Source: Deltaproteobacteria bacterium
GTDB lineage: Bacteria > Myxococcota_A > Polyangia > Polyangiales > Houyiibacteriaceae
NCBI GenBank assembly: GCA_004283055.1
Contig: SHLP01000014.1
Location: 1 to 47,091, forward strand
Direction: 5' to 3'
DNA: 47,091 nucleotides
The number at the start of each line of letters is the position of its first letter. The first letter of the stretch is position 1. Below the pieces are notes generated by a model, which searched no databases, was not told the DNA's origin, and worked only from the letters and a program-made list of their open reading frames with translations. Below are positions 23,350-30,823 of this stretch, piece by piece. The position numbers and the translations under genes are program-made.

Positions 23350-24741
23350 ATGGCCGCCACCATCCTCGTCGTCGACGATGAAAAGAACATCCGACGGACG
23401 CTCCGGATGGTGCTCGAAGGTTCCGGATTCAAAACCCTCGAGGCTTCGTCGGCCGAGGAGTGCTTGGAAACCGTGCAAACGGGTGACGTCGATTTGGTCA
23501 TCCTCGACGTCCGGCTCCCCAAGATGAGCGGCATCGAGGCGCTTCAAAAGATTCGCACCGAACCGGAAACCCGAAAGCTCCCGGTGCTGATGGTGTCGGG
23601 CCACGCCTCGCTCGCCGAGGCGGTGCAGGCCGTCCAGCTAGGCGCGACGGACTTCTTCGAGAAGCCCCTCGATCGTGATCGCGTCTTGGTCACGGTGCGC
23701 AACGCACTCAAGACCTGGCAGCTGCAGCGCGAGGTCGAGCAGCTCAGGGCGGACGTCGAGCATCGCTACGAGATGATCGGCGAGAGCGATTCCATTCGGG
23801 CGCTGTTTGCCCAACTCGAGAAGGTGGCACCGACCAACGGTCGAGTCTTGATCTCCGGAGAAAGCGGTACGGGCAAGGAGTTGATCGCCCGCGCGATCCA
23901 TCGCTTGAGTCCACGGGCGGACAAGCCTTTCATCAAGGTGAACTGTGCGGCCATTCCAGCGGAGCTCATCGAAAGCGAGTTGTTCGGCTACGAGCGAGGA
24001 GCGTTCACCGGCGCACAGGGCCGCAAAAAGGGCATGTTCGAGCTCGCCAACGGGGGTACGCTTTTCCTCGACGAGATCGGCGATATGAGCGCAAGCGCGC
24101 AGGCCAAGGTCCTTCGGGCGCTTCAGAGCGGAGAGATCTCACGCGTCGGCGGTCAGAAATCAATCGCAGTCGATGTCCGTGTCTTGGCCGCGACCAACAA
24201 GGACCTCGAGCTCGAGGTGCGGGACGGCCGGTTTCGGGAAGACCTCTTCTTTCGCCTCAACGTCGTTCCGATCGTCAGTCCAACGCTTCGGGACCGTCGC
24301 ACGGATATTCCTCTTTTGGCCAAAGGCTTTCTTCGTGATTTCTCGATTGAAAATGGGCTTCGCGAGAAACCGATCGACGAGACCGTGCTCCAGGCGCTGA
24401 GCGAGCGCTCCTGGCCCGGCAACGTTCGCGAGCTTCGCAATGTCGTCGAGCGGATGGCTATTCTGAGCGGCGATCGGATTACGCTCGACGATCTGCCCGA
24501 AGAAGGGGTCCTGAGCGACGCTCGACGAGCCTCGTCCCCACCGTCCGACATGCCTTCCACGCTCGACGAGAACGGGGAGCGCCTGACTTTGAGGGAGTAT
24601 CGGAGCCGAGCGGAGAAGGACTACATCCTGCAAACGCTCGATCAGGTGGGCTGGAACATTTCGCGCGCCGCGACAATTTTGGGTGTAGAGCGCACCAACC
24701 TTCACAAGAAAATGCGCAGCTATGGTATCCGTCGAGAGTAG
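23350..24741 (+). CDS. NtrC-family sigma-54-dependent response regulator
   Basis: The product is 463 residues. Residues 1-120 form a receiver with the acidic pair DD (9-10), the phospho-acceptor Asp53 (LVILDVRLPKMSG) and a later Lys (EKPLDRDR). The AAA+ domain has Walker A GESGTGKE, the sigma-54 contact loop GAFTGA in YERGAFTGAQGRKKG, and LFLDEIGDM. The C terminus carries a Fis-type helix-turn-helix (WNISRAATILGVERTNLHKK). The open frame runs upstream to 22462, but ATG 23350 starts the receiver exactly. It should activate sigma-54 promoters when phosphorylated. No histidine kinase is adjacent. A small membrane protein gene follows after 2 bp. Confidence 0.93.
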   Translation: MAATILVVDDEKNIRRTLRMVLEGSGFKTLEASSAEECLETVQTGDVDLVILDVRLPKMSGIEALQKIRTEPETRKLPVLMVSGHASLAEAVQAVQLGATDFFEKPLDRDRVLVTVRNALKTWQLQREVEQLRADVEHRYEMIGESDSIRALFAQLEKVAPTNGRVLISGESGTGKELIARAIHRLSPRADKPFIKVNCAAIPAELIESELFGYERGAFTGAQGRKKGMFELANGGTLFLDEIGDMSASAQAKVLRALQSGEISRVGGQKSIAVDVRVLAATNKDLELEVRDGRFREDLFFRLNVVPIVSPTLRDRRTDIPLLAKGFLRDFSIENGLREKPIDETVLQALSERSWPGNVRELRNVVERMAILSGDRITLDDLPEEGVLSDARRASSPPSDMPSTLDENGERLTLREYRSRAEKDYILQTLDQVGWNISRAATILGVERTNLHKKMRSYGIRRE

Positions 24742-24743
24742 GA

Positions 24744-25088
24744 ATGATTCGACGGACCATTAGGCTGGTTTGGACGGGCGCTGTCCTAGCGTTTCTGGCC
24801 TACCTGCTCTTCTTCGTCAGGCTAGGCGAACGCACGCCTTTTCAACACCTCATGCGCGTCGCCGGCACCGACGAGGCCCAGGAGCTCGGACGAGAGGTGG
24901 GGGCTGCGACCGAGCGAATCACAAAAAAAATCGGCGACCAAGTGCACGAGGCGACCAAACCCCCCGAACAGGACGCTGGCGCGGGCCACGTTCCCGAGAA
25001 GATTTCGGACAAGCTCGAAGGCATCCTCGGTGACGCGCAGGAGCGAGCAGAGCGGCTCGAAGCCTCTAGCGCAAGAGATCTCGAGTAG
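24744..25088 (+). CDS. Small inner-membrane protein of unknown function
   Basis: The product is 114 residues, beginning 2 bp after the sigma-54 activator and so co-transcribed with it. One transmembrane helix lies near residues 8-26 (LVWTGAVLAFLAYLLFFV), preceded by basic residues, so the C-terminal part is probably periplasmic. That part is charged and helical (EAQELGREVGAATERITKKI, later EKISDKLEGILGDAQER). A run of eight A bases at 24923-24930 encodes the T-K-K-I segment. I recognise no family. It converges on the second sigma-54 regulator gene with 5 bp between the stops. Confidence 0.7.
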   Translation: MIRRTIRLVWTGAVLAFLAYLLFFVRLGERTPFQHLMRVAGTDEAQELGREVGAATERITKKIGDQVHEATKPPEQDAGAGHVPEKISDKLEGILGDAQERAERLEASSARDLE

Positions 25089-25093
25089 CGCGC

Positions 25094-26449
25094 TCAGGGC
25101 CAGTCGAGCTGCAGGCGCTTCATCTTGCGCCAGAGTGTCGTTGGGCTGAGCCCCAGTAGCTCGGCTGCACGCTCTTTGTTGCCATCGACGTGGCGGAGCG
25201 CGCGTACGATGGCGTCGCGCTCGACTTCTTGCACGATATCGGCCAGCGATTGGCGTGCCGGGTTCGGTGTGCGGGCTTTTCCATTGCCGCTCGCGTTGGG
25301 CAGGATGTCGGACAGATGAACCTGGCCGTCCTGTGCGAGCGCGACGCCTTGCTCGATGAGATTTTCGAGCTCGCGGATGTTCCCCGGAAAGTCGTAGCCG
25401 AGCAGATGGTCCATGACGCCGGGCCCAAGCTTTGCTTGCCGCCCCATTTTCTTTCCGTACTTATCCAGGAAGGTTTCGACGATGGGCGGGATGTCTTCTT
25501 TGCGCTCACGAAGCGGAGGCAGCTCGAAGCGCGCGACGTTGAGGCGGTAGTACAGGTCCTCGCGGAATCGCTTCTCTTCGATTTGGCGCCTCAAGTCCTG
25601 GTTGGTGGCCGCGATGATGCGTGCATCGACGTTAATCGAACTGTTGTCGCCGAGTCGCCGGATCTCCCCCTCTTGAATCGCGCGCAGCAACTTCGCCTGG
25701 AGCGACGGCGGGGTTTCGGCGATTTCATCGAAAAAGAACGTCCCGCCGTTCGCTTCTTCAAACAGGCCCTTGCGAGTTTGGACCGCGCCCGTGAAGGCGC
25801 CGCGGACGTGTCCGAAGAGCTCGCTCTCCAGGAGCGTTTCGGTCAAGGCCGCGCAGTTAATCGAAACGAAGGGTCGCTCGGCGCGCAATGAGTTGGCGTG
25901 AATCGCGCGCGCGACTAGCTCTTTTCCGGTGCCGCTCTCGCCGGTGATGAGCACGGTTGCGTCGGTTGGCGCGATACGAACGATACGACCCAAAATGTCA
26001 CGAATCTCGGCGGACTGGCCGATGATGTTTCCGAAGTTGTACCGTTCTCGGAAGTCCGAGGCGACGGCTCTCTCGGCGGCCGCAAGAGAACGTGTCCGCG
26101 CGGCTCGCGCGACCTTGGTGAGCAGCTCTTCGACGACGAAAGGTTTTTGAACGAAGTCGTGCGCACCGAACCGCATGGCTTCGACGGCGTCTTCGATCGT
26201 GCCGAAGGCGGTCATGACGATCACGTGTGTGAGCGGCGAGGCTTCCCTGGTGCTTCGCAAGACCTCGAGCCCGCCCACCTCTCCCATGCGGAGATCCGTG
26301 ATGACGAGATCGTAATCGTTGTCACCCACCATCGCGCAGGCCGCCTCGCCGTTTTGTGCCTGGTCGACCTCGTAGCCCTCCGCCGACAGCATCTCGGAGA
26401 GCATGCTGCGCGCATTGTCCTGATCATCGACGATGAGAATCCTGGCCAT
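25094..26449 (-). CDS. NtrC-family sigma-54-dependent response regulator (second)
   Basis: The product is 451 residues. The receiver (1-120) has DD at 8-9, phospho-acceptor Asp52 (LVITDLRMGEVGG), a Thr-Ala pair (VMTAFG) and QKPF. The AAA+ domain has GESGTGKELVARAIH, GAFTGA in VRGAFTGAVQTRKG, FFFDEIAETP and the arginine-finger region RLNVARFELPPLRER. A Fis-type helix-turn-helix (NKERAAELLGLSPTTLWRKM) ends the protein. It differs enough from the other activator in the window that the two are not a recent duplication. It lies 60 bp upstream of the HD hydrolase gene end on the same strand and is otherwise transcribed alone. Confidence 0.93.
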   Translation of the reverse strand: MARILIVDDQDNARSMLSEMLSAEGYEVDQAQNGEAACAMVGDNDYDLVITDLRMGEVGGLEVLRSTREASPLTHVIVMTAFGTIEDAVEAMRFGAHDFVQKPFVVEELLTKVARAARTRSLAAAERAVASDFRERYNFGNIIGQSAEIRDILGRIVRIAPTDATVLITGESGTGKELVARAIHANSLRAERPFVSINCAALTETLLESELFGHVRGAFTGAVQTRKGLFEEANGGTFFFDEIAETPPSLQAKLLRAIQEGEIRRLGDNSSINVDARIIAATNQDLRRQIEEKRFREDLYYRLNVARFELPPLRERKEDIPPIVETFLDKYGKKMGRQAKLGPGVMDHLLGYDFPGNIRELENLIEQGVALAQDGQVHLSDILPNASGNGKARTPNPARQSLADIVQEVERDAIVRALRHVDGNKERAAELLGLSPTTLWRKMKRLQLDWP

Positions 26450-26509
26450 CCCCCAACCGGTTCCGTCAGCTCAGACCATACCGCAAAACGCGCGTCGGTG
26501 CTTGGAGGG

Positions 26510-27823
26510 TCAGTCGAGGACGTCGTGGATGGCTGCGAGGACCTCGCCCCTAAACTCCGCGGGGAAGATCAAGCGCGGATGCTCGATGTGCTTGTTCCGA
26601 AGCTGCCCCAGAATGAAAGATGCGTCGCCGAGGCGCTGAAGCGGCTGATGGCGAAGCGTCACCCACATCCCATCGATGCTGCCGTCAGTGGGCTCCTGAT
26701 AGGGAACGTCATCGGCAATGTCGAGCCAGACGGTGAGGTCCGGGCGGAGCCCTTTGGCCGCGATGACTTGGCCCGCGCGCGCTTTCGCCTCCTCCCATCG
26801 CGCGCGGCGGCCCTCTGGGAGCGGTACGGTTTTCGGAAGATCACGGCAGCGCAGCCGTTTGCTGAGCTCGGCGAGGGTCGGATCGGAGCCACGCTCCCAC
26901 GCGCTCAGGCACGTCAACAGCTCCGCGTCATCCATGCGAAGGTACTCCTGAAGCGACAGCGACTCGCCGAGCGCCGCGGCCCGAAAGGCGGGCAGCAGCG
27001 GGTCAGGTGGTGCTCCGTCGAAGATCAGCTCGCTCACCCGCATGAAGATCGCGCGCACCAGCGCGTCCGCCGCGCGCGTCGCCTTGTGATGGTAGACCTG
27101 CTGATACATGAAGTGCCGCCCTAGGAAGAAGCTCTCCGCCGGAGGCAAGCCCTTACGACCCTGAATGGCCAGAACCCAGCGGCCGTCGACGCAGGCAAAG
27201 CTGAGCGCCTGGAGCAACCAGTCGAGGTCGTAGAGCCCGTAGCGCACGCCGGTCATGTGACTGTCGCGCAAAAGATAGTCGGCGCGGTCGACGTCCAGCG
27301 TCCCGCTGACGCTCCGGCTGAGGTAGCCGAGACGGTAGTTGCCGCTCAGCAGGCCTGCGACCCGTTCGGACATTCCCGAGGAGAGCGACTCCAAGGTCTG
27401 ATGAACTTCGGTGGAAGGGTCGAGCACGATGTCCTGTGTCCAGAGCTCGTGGTGCTTGGCGTGGGGCAACACCTCTTCGAAGAGGTGCGAAAACGGCCCG
27501 TGGCCGAGGTCGTGCAAGAGCGCGGCGGCAAGCGCTTCCGACCTCGCGTCGTCGTCGAGGCGCTGGTCCGGCGGAAGCTCTTCGCTGCACGCGTCGATTC
27601 TGTCCAGCAGCGCCTGCATGACGTGAGCCGTCCCCACAGCATGCGAGAAGCGCGAGTGCTCTGCGCCAGGAAACACGAGCGAGGCAAGCCCGAGCTGACG
27701 CACGCGGCGTAGCCGCTGTACCTCGCGCGTGTCGAGCAATGAACGAATGACCCGCTCCGCCATGCCCTCGAACGCGATTAAACCATGGACCGGGTCCCTG
27801 AGGATCACCCTGCACGGTACCAC
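26510..27823 (-). CDS. HD-domain phosphohydrolase (dGTPase-like, COG1078 type)
   Basis: About 437 residues from the GTG at 27823. The N terminus ILRDPVHGLIAFE is the family hallmark, followed by EVQRLRRVRQLGLASLVFPGAEHSRFSHAVG. The metal-binding HD motif is in ALLHDLGHGPFSH, and a later conserved segment reads DVDRADYLLRDSHMTGVRYG. These cytoplasmic enzymes hydrolyse nucleotides such as dNTPs. The frame is open up to 28009, but that stretch overlaps the substrate-binding protein gene. Two GTG codons (27823 and 27808) are the possible starts; neither has a good ribosome-binding site. The first lies 7 bp past the upstream stop, allowing coupling. Confidence 0.85.
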   Translation of the reverse strand: MVPCRVILRDPVHGLIAFEGMAERVIRSLLDTREVQRLRRVRQLGLASLVFPGAEHSRFSHAVGTAHVMQALLDRIDACSEELPPDQRLDDDARSEALAAALLHDLGHGPFSHLFEEVLPHAKHHELWTQDIVLDPSTEVHQTLESLSSGMSERVAGLLSGNYRLGYLSRSVSGTLDVDRADYLLRDSHMTGVRYGLYDLDWLLQALSFACVDGRWVLAIQGRKGLPPAESFFLGRHFMYQQVYHHKATRAADALVRAIFMRVSELIFDGAPPDPLLPAFRAAALGESLSLQEYLRMDDAELLTCLSAWERGSDPTLAELSKRLRCRDLPKTVPLPEGRRARWEEAKARAGQVIAAKGLRPDLTVWLDIADDVPYQEPTDGSIDGMWVTLRHQPLQRLGDASFILGQLRNKHIEHPRLIFPAEFRGEVLAAIHDVLD

Positions 27824-27830
27824 CGCGCGT

Positions 27831-29360
27831 TCAGAACGCCAGTGTCCCGAAGCGACCGTCGCGGGGAACATCGAACTGAGAACCGCGTCTGACCACCGCG
27901 ACCGTGTTGGGTTGCCAGAGGGGCAAGACGGGCACGTCGCGAGAGAGGATGCGTTGAACGCGTTCGTACGCTGCGCGGCGGCCGGCCCGCTCGACGGTGC
28001 TGCGGCCAAGCTCGAAGAGGCTGTCGAGCTCAGGATTTCGATAGCGCCAGCGGTTGGCGCCTTCGCTTCGTGGGCCGGGGATTCGAGAGGAGTCGAAGAA
28101 CCAGCTGAGCACGTTCGGCTCGATCACCTCGGGCACCTGGAGAAGCGTCATCTCGAAGCGCCCACGGTTCAGGTCGGCGATCAGCGTCGCCGCCTCGGAG
28201 GGCCGAACGTCGACCTCCACGCCTACTTCGTCGAGCATAGCGGCAATCGCGCGTGCGACCGACTGGCGAAAGCGCTCGGAGGTCGTTCGAAGGACGAGTC
28301 GCATGCGTGGCTCAGGGCCCGGCGGATCCAAAACCCCCGCCTTGTCCAAGAGCGCACGTGCCCGATCCGGATCGAAGGCGCGCGGCGGCTTGGCGGCAAG
28401 CTCTGCCCAGTGCCCGTGCGGAATCCAGCTGTCCGTGACGCGAGCGAGGCCTTGGTACTTGGCCTGGACCAGAAGGTCTCGGTCGATGGCGTAGCCAATC
28501 GCGCGTCGCACGCGCACATCCCGGAGCTTCGACGAGGTGGTTTGAAAGCCGAGGTAGATCGTGGAGATGCCGGGGGCGCTCCGCGTCTCGAACTGCGCGT
28601 CTTGCTCGAACAGTGGCAGCAGCAGGGGCGGAATCGAGCCGACAGCCAGGTCGCCCTGCCCGGCTAACATCCGTAACGCCCGCGTGTTGTCGTCGCGGAT
28701 GACGACCATTCGTAGGCTCGGGAATTTCGGCGCCCCGCGATGCCAATGCGGGTTGGCGCGAAGCTCGAGCAGGCCCGGCTTCCGCTCGACCAGACGGTAC
28801 GGGCCGGCCCCAATCGGCAACGGCACTTCGGGGGTCGCGATCCTTCGGAAGGCATCTTGGCGTCGGACGATCGGAAGCTCGAGGTCAGTGAGGAATGTGG
28901 CGTGCGGCTCCCGGAGGATGAACACGATGGTGCGTGGGTCGGGGACCTGCATCTCGGAGATCCGTCGGTAGTTCTGGGCGTACCGACTGCGCAGGCTTGG
29001 GTCGACGACGCCTTCGAAGGTTGCGACGACATCGCGCGCATCGAGCGCGCTGCCGTCGCTGAAGCGCAGGCCTTCCCGGAGACGCACTTCGAATTTCGTC
29101 GCGCTCACCGCTTCCACGGACTCGGCGAGGTCGGGGATCACCTCTAGCGTTCGGGGATCGATCGTCACCAGGGAAGCAAAAATCAGCCTCGAGACGCGAA
29201 GACCATACGGGTCGCCCACGAAACGCGGGTCGAGTTGCTCGGCGTCCCGCGGGAGCATGACGACCAGGGCGTTCGGGTCCCGCTCGACGGGTCGACTGCA
29301 GCCCAGGCCGATCACTAGGAGCAGCGCGAGGGCACTGCTAGGGTGCGGTCGATGGCGCAC
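27831..29360 (-). CDS. ABC transporter substrate-binding lipoprotein, peptide type (SBP family 5)
   Basis: The product is 509 residues. The GTG at 29360 is well supported: it follows AAGGAG with a 6-bp spacer and gives a lipoprotein signal ending LLLVIGLGC. The frame open up to 30530 overlaps the carboxypeptidase and is not coding. Family-5 features include EQLDPRFVGDPYGLRVSRLI, the conserved VRLREGLRFSDGSALDARDV region and RRAIGYAIDRDLLVQAKYQG. Such proteins bind oligopeptides or related solutes for an OppBCDF-type importer. No permease or ATPase genes are adjacent, so it is an orphan binding protein here. Its 5' end overlaps the divergent gene by 9 bp. Confidence 0.9.
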   Translation of the reverse strand: MRHRPHPSSALALLLVIGLGCSRPVERDPNALVVMLPRDAEQLDPRFVGDPYGLRVSRLIFASLVTIDPRTLEVIPDLAESVEAVSATKFEVRLREGLRFSDGSALDARDVVATFEGVVDPSLRSRYAQNYRRISEMQVPDPRTIVFILREPHATFLTDLELPIVRRQDAFRRIATPEVPLPIGAGPYRLVERKPGLLELRANPHWHRGAPKFPSLRMVVIRDDNTRALRMLAGQGDLAVGSIPPLLLPLFEQDAQFETRSAPGISTIYLGFQTTSSKLRDVRVRRAIGYAIDRDLLVQAKYQGLARVTDSWIPHGHWAELAAKPPRAFDPDRARALLDKAGVLDPPGPEPRMRLVLRTTSERFRQSVARAIAAMLDEVGVEVDVRPSEAATLIADLNRGRFEMTLLQVPEVIEPNVLSWFFDSSRIPGPRSEGANRWRYRNPELDSLFELGRSTVERAGRRAAYERVQRILSRDVPVLPLWQPNTVAVVRRGSQFDVPRDGRFGTLAF

Positions 29361-30791
29361 AGAGCGCTCCTTGGTATCGCGATTGTTGGCCTGCTGGTCC
29401 TGAGCCCGGTTGCGCGCGCCAAGGGGCCGGAGCCGGTTGGGCAGACGATCGCCGGCCTCGTTCGGCAGGCGGCGCTCGGGGATGGAATCGGGATTCATGT
29501 GGTTCGGCTGCACGATGGCGAGGAACTGTACCGCAATCGAGCCGAACTCCCTCGGAATCCGGCGTCGAACCAAAAGCTTCTGACCTCGGCCGCCGCCCTT
29601 TGGCGTTTGGGGCCGAGCTTTGTGGTGGCGACCCGCGTGGAGGGCAGCATCGAGAACGGTCGGGTGGCCCGCTTGGTGGTCCGGCCCGCGGGTGACCCGA
29701 CCCTCGGTTACGCCATGCTTGCGGCGCTGGCTGAGAACGTGAACCTCCGTGGCGTGGAAGCGGTCGATCGAATCGTGATCGACGACGGCTATTTCGATGA
29801 CCAGATCCTTCCTCCGGCCTTTGATCAGCAGCCCAACGAGGCCTCTTCTTTCCGCGCGGCGATCTCGGCCTTTTCGGTCAACCGAAACAGCTACATCGTG
29901 CATATCGCGCCCGGGCCCCGGGTCGACGCCCCGGCGCGTGTCCGCGTTCTCGCCGAGGACTACGTACAGATCGACAACAGGACCGTGACCACGGCCGCAG
30001 GGCCTCCTTCGCCGCGCATCGACCACGCGGTCACCGATGACGGACATCTGGCCGTGAAGGTCGAAGGCGCCATCCCCGTGCGCGCGCGCACGATGTATTA
30101 TCGGCGCCGGGTGCCTGCGCCGCGCGCGTACGCCGGGAGCCTCTTGGTCCGGGCGCTTCGAAGGGCTCGCATCGAGGGCGCCATGTCCGTCGAGCACGGC
30201 CCAGTCGCCGAGCCCGAGCCGCTCCTCGGCGAAGTACAATCGCCTCCGCTCAGCAAAGTGCTCTATTCGGTCGGCAAGTGGAGCGACAACTTCACGGCCG
30301 AGATGCTGTTGAAGCTCATGGGCGCGCAAACCGAAACGCCCGGCACCTCTGCCCGCGGCGTGTCCGTGGTTCGTGAGGTGCTCGGTCGGAAGGGAATCGA
30401 TACGAAGGGCCTCGTCATGGTGAACGGCTCGGGCCTGTTCGACGGGAACCAGGTTGCACCGCAGCACCTGACCCAAACTCTGGTCGCGGCCTATCGGGAC
30501 CCTGCAATCTCCGCCGAGTACGTGGCGCACCTGGCTGTGGCCGGCTCCGATGGAACACTCCGGTCGCGCCTAGAGGACCTGCCGCGTCCGCGGATGGTGC
30601 GCGCGAAAACCGGCACGCTTCGGGACGTCATCGCCTTGTCGGGGTACGTGCTCGGAAATTCCGGCCATTCGGTCGCGTTTAGTTTTCTCGCGAATGGGAT
30701 CGCAGGGAAGCAGGCGGAAGCGAGACAATTGGCGGATGAGATCGTGAGAGCGCTCGCCCGATATGCTGTCCAGCCCGATCGGGGCCGCTGA
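29352..30791 (+). CDS. dacB: D-alanyl-D-alanine carboxypeptidase/endopeptidase, PBP4 family
   Basis: The product is 479 residues from ATG 29352; a GTG at 29343 is a less likely start. The signal peptide ends near SPVARA. The serine penicillin-binding motifs of the S13 family are all visible: Ser72-Asn-Gln-Lys75 (NPASNQKLL), S-D-N in KWSDNFTAE, and K-T-G in RAKTGTLRD. PBP4-type enzymes trim and open peptidoglycan cross-links in the periplasm. Between the first and second motif lies the large domain II insertion typical of PBP4. A weak ribosome-binding site (AGGG, 8-bp spacer) precedes the ATG. The oligopeptidase gene follows after 32 bp on the same strand. Confidence 0.93.
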   Translation: MAHRALLGIAIVGLLVLSPVARAKGPEPVGQTIAGLVRQAALGDGIGIHVVRLHDGEELYRNRAELPRNPASNQKLLTSAAALWRLGPSFVVATRVEGSIENGRVARLVVRPAGDPTLGYAMLAALAENVNLRGVEAVDRIVIDDGYFDDQILPPAFDQQPNEASSFRAAISAFSVNRNSYIVHIAPGPRVDAPARVRVLAEDYVQIDNRTVTTAAGPPSPRIDHAVTDDGHLAVKVEGAIPVRARTMYYRRRVPAPRAYAGSLLVRALRRARIEGAMSVEHGPVAEPEPLLGEVQSPPLSKVLYSVGKWSDNFTAEMLLKLMGAQTETPGTSARGVSVVREVLGRKGIDTKGLVMVNGSGLFDGNQVAPQHLTQTLVAAYRDPAISAEYVAHLAVAGSDGTLRSRLEDLPRPRMVRAKTGTLRDVIALSGYVLGNSGHSVAFSFLANGIAGKQAEARQLADEIVRALARYAVQPDRGR

Positions 30792-30823
30792 CACGGACTC
30801 CGTCCCTGCTACGCACTCGACTC

